Assembly: GCF_009760925.1 (NCBI RefSeq) | Contig: NZ_VRLV01000001.1 | Coordinates: 1,116,001-1,180,000 of the forward strand | DNA from: Nonomuraea typhae | GTDB lineage: Bacteria > Actinomycetota > Actinomycetes > Streptosporangiales > Streptosporangiaceae | Direction: 5' to 3' | DNA: 64,000 nt | Shown: positions 59,805 to 64,000 of the stretch, piece after piece | How positions within the stretch are numbered: position 1 is the stretch's first letter | Layout of the letters: each line of letters begins with the position of its first letter | Notes under the pieces: model-generated | Database searches by the model: none | What the model saw: the letters and a program-made list of their open reading frames with translations, nothing else | Told to the model about the DNA's origin: nothing | Position numbers and translations under genes: made by a program

Positions 59805-59917
59805 GACCCTAAGGGGGGCCAGGGGTAGCCGACGTCACTCTCAAGGGTGACTTACATGATTACGATCGCCGTGAGCGAACACCGGCAAGCTTGGGAACAT
59901 TCACGGGCTCCAATGAA

Positions 59918-59936
59918 TTGAGTCCGTATAACTCAA
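59918..59936. promoter_or_regulatory. HAIR (HspR-binding) inverted repeat before lon
   Basis: TTGAGT-N7-ACTCAA matches the HspR-associated inverted repeat (CTTGAGT-N7-ACTCAAG) in both arms except the outermost base. It covers a TATAAC -10-like box (59927-59932) 20 nt before the lon ATG, so HspR would repress lon until heat shock or protein damage. Confidence 0.75.
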
Positions 59937-59951
59937 CCCTTTGGAGTTCGC

Positions 59952-62312
59952 ATGAGTGAGAGCCTGATCCTTCCGGTGCTTCCGCTGGACGACGAGGTCG
60001 TCCTGCCCGGAATGGTGGTACCGCTGGACCTGTCCGACTCCGAGGTGCGGGCTGCCATCGACGCGGCCCAGGCATCCGGTGGCAACAAGCCGCGGGTCCT
60101 TCTCGTTCCCCGGATCGACGGCCGATACGGCGCGATCGGCGTGCAGGCGGTTGTCGAGCAGGTCGGACGCCTGCCCGGCGGCGAGCCCGCGGCGGTCGTG
60201 CGCGGCGTGAACCGGGTGCGCGTGGGCACCGGCACCACCGGCCCCGGCGCGGCGTTGTGGGTCGAGGCGCACACCGTGGACCGCGTGGAGGCCGGCGAGC
60301 GCGCCCAGGAACTGGCCCGGGAGTACAAGGCGCTGGCCACGACCATCCTGCAGAAGCGCGGCGCCTGGCAGGTCGTCGACCAGGTCAACCAGATCGACGA
60401 CCCCTCCGTGCTGGCCGACAGCTCCGGCTACACCCCCTGGCTGAGCACCGCCCAGAAGGTCGAGCTGCTGGAGTCGCCCGACCCGGCCGACCGGCTGGAC
60501 AAGCTGGTCGAGTGGTCGCGCGAGCACCTGGCCGAGCTCGACGTGGCCGAGACGATCCGCAAGGACGTCCAGGAGGGCATGGAGAAGCAGCAGCGCGAGT
60601 TCCTGCTCCGCCAGCAGCTGGCCGCCGTCCAGAAGGAGCTGCGCGAGCTCAAGGGCGACTCCGCCGAGAGCGAGGAGGAGGACTACCGCGCCCGCGTCGA
60701 GGCCGCCGACCTGCCCGACAAGGTGCGCGAGGCCGCCCTCAAGGAGGTCGACAAGCTCGAGCGCACCTCCGACCAGTCGCCCGAGACCGGCTGGATCCGC
60801 ACCTGGCTGGACACCGTCCTGGACATCCCCTGGAGCACCAGGACCGAGGACACCTACGACATCTCCGGCGCCCGCGAGGTGCTGGACACCGACCACACCG
60901 GCCTCGACGACGTCAAGGACCGCATCATCGAGCACCTGGCCGTGCGCAAGCGCCGCCAGGACAAGGGCCTCGGCGTGGTGGGCGGCCGGCGCAGCGGAGC
61001 CGTACTCGCCCTGGCCGGTCCTCCCGGAGTCGGCAAGACCTCGCTCGGCGAGTCGGTGGCCCGCGCGATGGGCCGCAAGTTCGTCCGCGTCGCCCTCGGC
61101 GGCGTGCGGGACGAGGCGGAGATCCGCGGCCACCGGCGCACCTACGTCGGCGCGCTGCCCGGCCGCATCGTCCGCGCGATCCGCGAGGCCGGCTCGATGA
61201 ACCCGGTCGTCCTGCTCGACGAGGTGGACAAGGTCGGCGCCGACTACCGCGGCGACCCGACCGCCGCCCTGCTCGAGGTCCTGGACCCGGCGCAGAACCA
61301 CACCTTCCGCGACCACTACCTCGAGGTCGAGCTGGACCTGTCCGACGTGCTCTTCCTGGCCACGGCCAACGTCCTGGAAGCCATCCCGGGGCCGCTGCTC
61401 GACCGCATGGAGGTCGTCACGCTCGACGGCTACACCGAGGACGAGAAGCTCGCCATCGCCCGCGACCACCTGCTGCCCAAGCAGCTGAAGCAGGCCGGCT
61501 TCGAGACCGAGGAGATCACCTTCGAGGAGGGCGCGCTGCGCCGCCTGGCCGCCGAGTACACCCGCGAGGCCGGCGTCCGCTCCCTGGAGCGCTCGGTGGG
61601 CCGGGTCATCCGCAAGGTGGCCGCGAAGGACGAGGTGCCGGTGACGGTCACCGCGGAGTCCCTCGTCGACTACCTCGGCCGCCCGCGCTTCGTCCCCGAG
61701 TCGTCCCTGCCGGAGTCCAAGCAGCGCACCTCGGTGCCCGGCGTGGCCACCGGACTGGCGGTCACCGGAGCCGGCGGCGACGTCCTCTACGTCGAGGCGT
61801 CCCTGGCCGACCCCGAGACCGGCGACACCGGCCTGACCCTGACCGGCCAGCTCGGCGACGTGATGAAGGAATCGGCCAGGATCGCCCTGTCCTACCTGAG
61901 GAGCCACGGCGCCGAACTCGAACTCCCCGTCACCGCCCTGAAGGACCGCTCGATCCACGTGCACTTCCCGGCCGGCGCCGTCCCGAAGGACGGCCCGTCC
62001 GCGGGCGTCACGCTGACGACGGCCCTGGCCTCGCTCCTGTCCGGGCGCCTGGTCCGCAACGACGTCGCGATGACCGGCGAGATCTCCCTCACCGGGCGGG
62101 TCCTGCCGATCGGCGGCGTCAAGCAGAAGCTCCTCGCGGCCCACCGGGCCGGCATCACCACGGTGCTCATCCCGGCCCGCAACGAGCCCGACCTGGACGA
62201 CCTGCCCAAGGAGATCCGCGACGAGCTGACCATCCACGCGGTCGGCGACGTGCGCGAGGTCCTGGACATCGCCCTCACCCCGGCCAAGGTCGCCGCCTCC
62301 GCGGCTGCCTGA
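59952..62312 (+). CDS. lon: ATP-dependent protease Lon
   Basis: A 786-residue LonA protease: N-terminal substrate-binding domain ([20 protein letters not shown]), AAA+ domain with Walker [10 protein letters not shown] (about 356) and Walker [11 protein letters not shown], then the Ser-Lys protease domain with PKDGPSAGV (Ser about 682) and [10 protein letters not shown] (Lys about 724). It degrades misfolded and some regulatory proteins. GGAG precedes the ATG by 5 nt. Under HAIR control; ends at a strong terminator. Confidence 0.96.
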   Translation: MSESLILPVLPLDDEVVLPGMVVPLDLSDSEVRAAIDAAQASGGNKPRVLLVPRIDGRYGAIGVQAVVEQVGRLPGGEPAAVVRGVNRVRVGTGTTGPGAALWVEAHTVDRVEAGERAQELAREYKALATTILQKRGAWQVVDQVNQIDDPSVLADSSGYTPWLSTAQKVELLESPDPADRLDKLVEWSREHLAELDVAETIRKDVQEGMEKQQREFLLRQQLAAVQKELRELKGDSAESEEEDYRARVEAADLPDKVREAALKEVDKLERTSDQSPETGWIRTWLDTVLDIPWSTRTEDTYDISGAREVLDTDHTGLDDVKDRIIEHLAVRKRRQDKGLGVVGGRRSGAVLALAGPPGVGKTSLGESVARAMGRKFVRVALGGVRDEAEIRGHRRTYVGALPGRIVRAIREAGSMNPVVLLDEVDKVGADYRGDPTAALLEVLDPAQNHTFRDHYLEVELDLSDVLFLATANVLEAIPGPLLDRMEVVTLDGYTEDEKLAIARDHLLPKQLKQAGFETEEITFEEGALRRLAAEYTREAGVRSLERSVGRVIRKVAAKDEVPVTVTAESLVDYLGRPRFVPESSLPESKQRTSVPGVATGLAVTGAGGDVLYVEASLADPETGDTGLTLTGQLGDVMKESARIALSYLRSHGAELELPVTALKDRSIHVHFPAGAVPKDGPSAGVTLTTALASLLSGRLVRNDVAMTGEISLTGRVLPIGGVKQKLLAAHRAGITTVLIPARNEPDLDDLPKEIRDELTIHAVGDVREVLDIALTPAKVAASAAA

Positions 62313-62324
62313 CGCCTCCCGCGC

Positions 62325-62364
62325 CTGCCCCGCCGTGCCAGCTGGATCTGGTACGGCGGGGCAG
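62325..62364 (+). terminator. 17-bp stem terminator of lon
   Basis: Arms 62325-62341 and 62348-62364 pair over 17 bp (one G-U) with a 6-nt loop, 13 nt after the lon stop, followed by CTTTA. This is the strongest terminator-like structure in the window. Confidence 0.85.
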
Positions 62365-62477
62365 CTTTATGCGGACGAATCGCCGTGCTGCGGGACCTCG
62401 AGGACATGCGGCAGGACCTGGCACAGGTGCCGCCCGGTGCCGGCCGCCAGAGGCCGGGAGGCTCATCTACGACGTAG

Positions 62478-62820
62478 GTCTGCTCAACGCGAGTACTACG
62501 CCGTTCTCGGCGAGGTCGGCCGGAAGTGGTGGAGCCCGCACGGCAGCACCCTGCCCTGGGTCCGATTCTGCCTGCGGGCCCACCACACGCAGGCTCAGCG
62601 GCTGCGTGAGGCGGAGGAGGTCTGGGCGCTCCTGGAAGAACAGGTGGACGGCCTCAACCCTCGTGTCGTATCCGCCCTGTACGAGGTCTTCGTCAACCGG
62701 TGGCTGCGCCGTACCCCAAGAGGGCGTTTCTACGCGCCCGGGCCGCGGATGGCGGCCATCAAGGCGGAGTTCGCCGAAAGGCGGGGGCCGCCGCGTGATC
62801 CCTACCGCAGTACCGGGTAA
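62478..62820 (+). pseudogene. C-terminal remnant of a Fic-family protein
   Basis: A frame to the stop at 62818-62820 encodes about 113 residues with QREYYAVLGEVGRKWWSP, TLPWVRFCLRAHHTQAQ and REAEEVWALLE, which resemble the C-terminal helical part of actinobacterial Fic proteins after the catalytic domain. The Fic motif (HxFx[DE]GNGR) is absent, upstream sequence is in another frame, and no proper start is seen. A decayed or truncated gene. Confidence 0.55.
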
Positions 62821-62856
62821 GTCACTGTCGGTGATCTCCCCAGGTAGAGGACTTCC

Positions 62857-64000
62857 GTGGACACTGCGCTCGCCAAGGCCCGCCGTCGCATCCTGCCCCT
62901 GATCGTCGCCTGTTACGTCATCTGCTTCGTCGACCGGACCAACATCGGCATGGCCCAGCTCACGATGGGCGCGGACCTCGGGCTCGGGCCGGCGGGGTTC
63001 GGGCTGGCGGCGGCGGCGTTCTTCGTGGGGTACGTGGTGTTCGAGGTGCCCAGCAACCTCATCCTGCACCGGGTGGGGGCGCGGGTGTGGATTGCCCGGA
63101 TCATGGTTACCTGGGGGCTTCTGTCAGCGGCGACGGCGCTGGTCGGCAGTCCTCAGGGGCTCTATCTGGTGAGGTTCCTGCTGGGGCTGGCCGAGGCGGG
63201 GTTCTATCCGGGGATCATCCTGTACTTCACGTACTGGTTTCCGCAGCGGGAGCGAGCGCGGATCATCGCGTTGCTCATGGCGGGGATCCCGGTGTCGTTC
63301 CTGATCGCCAATCCCCTGTCCGGGTGGCTGGTGGAGCACGCCGGGTGGCAGGCGATGTTCGTGGTCGAGGGGCTGCCGGCGGTGGTGCTGGGCGTGGTGG
63401 TGTGGCGGGTGCTGCCGGACCGGCCGGTCAACGCGCGGTGGCTGACGCAGCGGGAGAGCGAGCTGCTGACCGTGGAGCTGGCGGCCGAGGCGCCGCCGGC
63501 GGTGGCGGTCCGGCGCACGCTGGTCAGCACGCCGGTGCTGCTGATCGCCGTGGTGGCTTCCGGGACCGTTCACGCGGCCTATCTGCTCAGCCTCTTCCTG
63601 CCGCAGATGATCGCTCAGCTCTGGCCGGAGGCGGGGGCGACCGCGGTCGGGCTGACGTCCGCCATTCCGTACGGCTTCGCGGCCGTGGCCATGGTGTATT
63701 GGGGGCGGCACTCGGATCGGTCGGGGGAGCGGATCTGGCATGTGGCGTTGCCCGCGCTGCTGTGCGCCATGGGGTTCGCGCTGGCCGCGGTGGTGCAGCA
63801 GCAGCCCTTGCTCGTACTGGGGGCGTTGACGCTGGCGGCCGTGGGCGGGCATGCGATGGTGCCGGTGACCTACACCCTGCCGACGCTGATGTTGTCCGGG
63901 CGCGCGGCGGCGGCGGGGATCGCGCTGGTGAACTCGCTGGCGCACATCGGGGCGATCTTCGGGCCGATGGTGACCGGGCGGCTGCGGGAGGCTACGGGCG
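62857..64000 (+). CDS. MFS permease, ACS (anion:cation symporter)-like, 3' truncated by window
   Basis: GTG at 62857 with AGAGG 6 nt upstream opens a frame that continues to the window end (about 381 codons). Membrane segments and the signatures CFVDRTNIGMAQLTMG, EVPSNLILHRVGARVW, RFLLGLAEAGFYPGIILYF and WFPQRERARI are typical of tartrate/phthalate/glucarate-type transporters. An organic acid substrate is likely; none can be named. Confidence 0.88.
   Translation, partial: MDTALAKARRRILPLIVACYVICFVDRTNIGMAQLTMGADLGLGPAGFGLAAAAFFVGYVVFEVPSNLILHRVGARVWIARIMVTWGLLSAATALVGSPQGLYLVRFLLGLAEAGFYPGIILYFTYWFPQRERARIIALLMAGIPVSFLIANPLSGWLVEHAGWQAMFVVEGLPAVVLGVVVWRVLPDRPVNARWLTQRESELLTVELAAEAPPAVAVRRTLVSTPVLLIAVVASGTVHAAYLLSLFLPQMIAQLWPEAGATAVGLTSAIPYGFAAVAMVYWGRHSDRSGERIWHVALPALLCAMGFALAAVVQQQPLLVLGALTLAAVGGHAMVPVTYTLPTLMLSGRAAAAGIALVNSLAHIGAIFGPMVTGRLREATG

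Noticed and set aside
1..64000. Prophage, integrative element or insertion sequence
   Set aside because: I found no integrase, transposase, terminal inverted repeats or structural phage genes; codon style is even throughout apart from short repeats.
1..64000. tRNA or rRNA genes
   Set aside because: I saw no cloverleaf with TTCGA-type arms or rRNA-like stretches; a tRNAscan/Infernal run would settle this.

Overview
The window is very GC-rich (G/C at almost every third codon position) and reads as chromosomal DNA of a filamentous actinomycete. F420-type LLM oxidoreductase, acyl-ACP desaturase, LacI and NarL-type regulators, GTG/TTG starts, 4-nt ATGA/GTGA gene overlaps, many apparently leaderless starts and a HAIR site before lon all fit Actinomycetota. 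A Streptosporangiaceae-like host (for example Nonomuraea) is my guess from overall gene style, not something the sequence proves. I saw no rRNA, tRNA, CRISPR array, insertion sequence or prophage.

Layout. 1-4.9 kb: ABC-F ATPase, lipoprotein, zinc-ribbon protein, APH-fold kinase, LLM oxidoreductase. 4.9-14.8 kb: a muropeptide-salvage locus (serine hydrolase, murQ, divergent namZ, two-domain GNAT, complete oligopeptide-type ABC importer). None of its enzymes has a signal peptide, so breakdown is probably cytosolic after ABC uptake. 14.9-26.9 kb: mixed housekeeping genes (alcohol dehydrogenase, class IV aminotransferase, M20 amidohydrolase, two HAD phosphatases, acyl-ACP desaturase with a possible iron box, UbiB-like kinase, LD-carboxypeptidase, ArfB, XRE regulator, alpha/beta hydrolase). 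27.0-36.9 kb: a TPR-like protein, Tat-exported PhoD with possible PHO boxes, an FG-GAP secreted protein, a cytochrome P450, and a translationally coupled HSP90-like/TPR pair whose TPR partner is a longer paralogue of the 27-kb protein.

36.9-43.4 kb: an EmrB/QacA-type MFS pump diverges from a tightly overlapping five-gene operon that I recognise as the STM4015-4014-4013-4012-4011 set (leucine-rich repeat protein, ATP-grasp-like protein, sulfatase-fold hydrolase, two radical SAM enzymes). This conserved system has no assigned function and is the best candidate here for an undescribed pathway. 43.8-46.9 kb: a DUF6745-like protein with a small GHAHAI protein, then heme oxygenase with its TetR regulator and two palindromic operators. 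47.0-48.3 kb: a gene-poor stretch with a strong hairpin, a hairpin over a Shine-Dalgarno, a 49-codon ORF and minisatellites.

48.3-64 kb: a PaaK-like ligase; a LacI-controlled sugar ABC importer with a GH36-type alpha-galactosidase (one overlapping operon); a secreted glycoside-hydrolase-like protein; a NarL two-component system; Lon protease under a HAIR site and ending in a 17-bp stem terminator; a Fic-family remnant; and a MFS permease cut by the window end.
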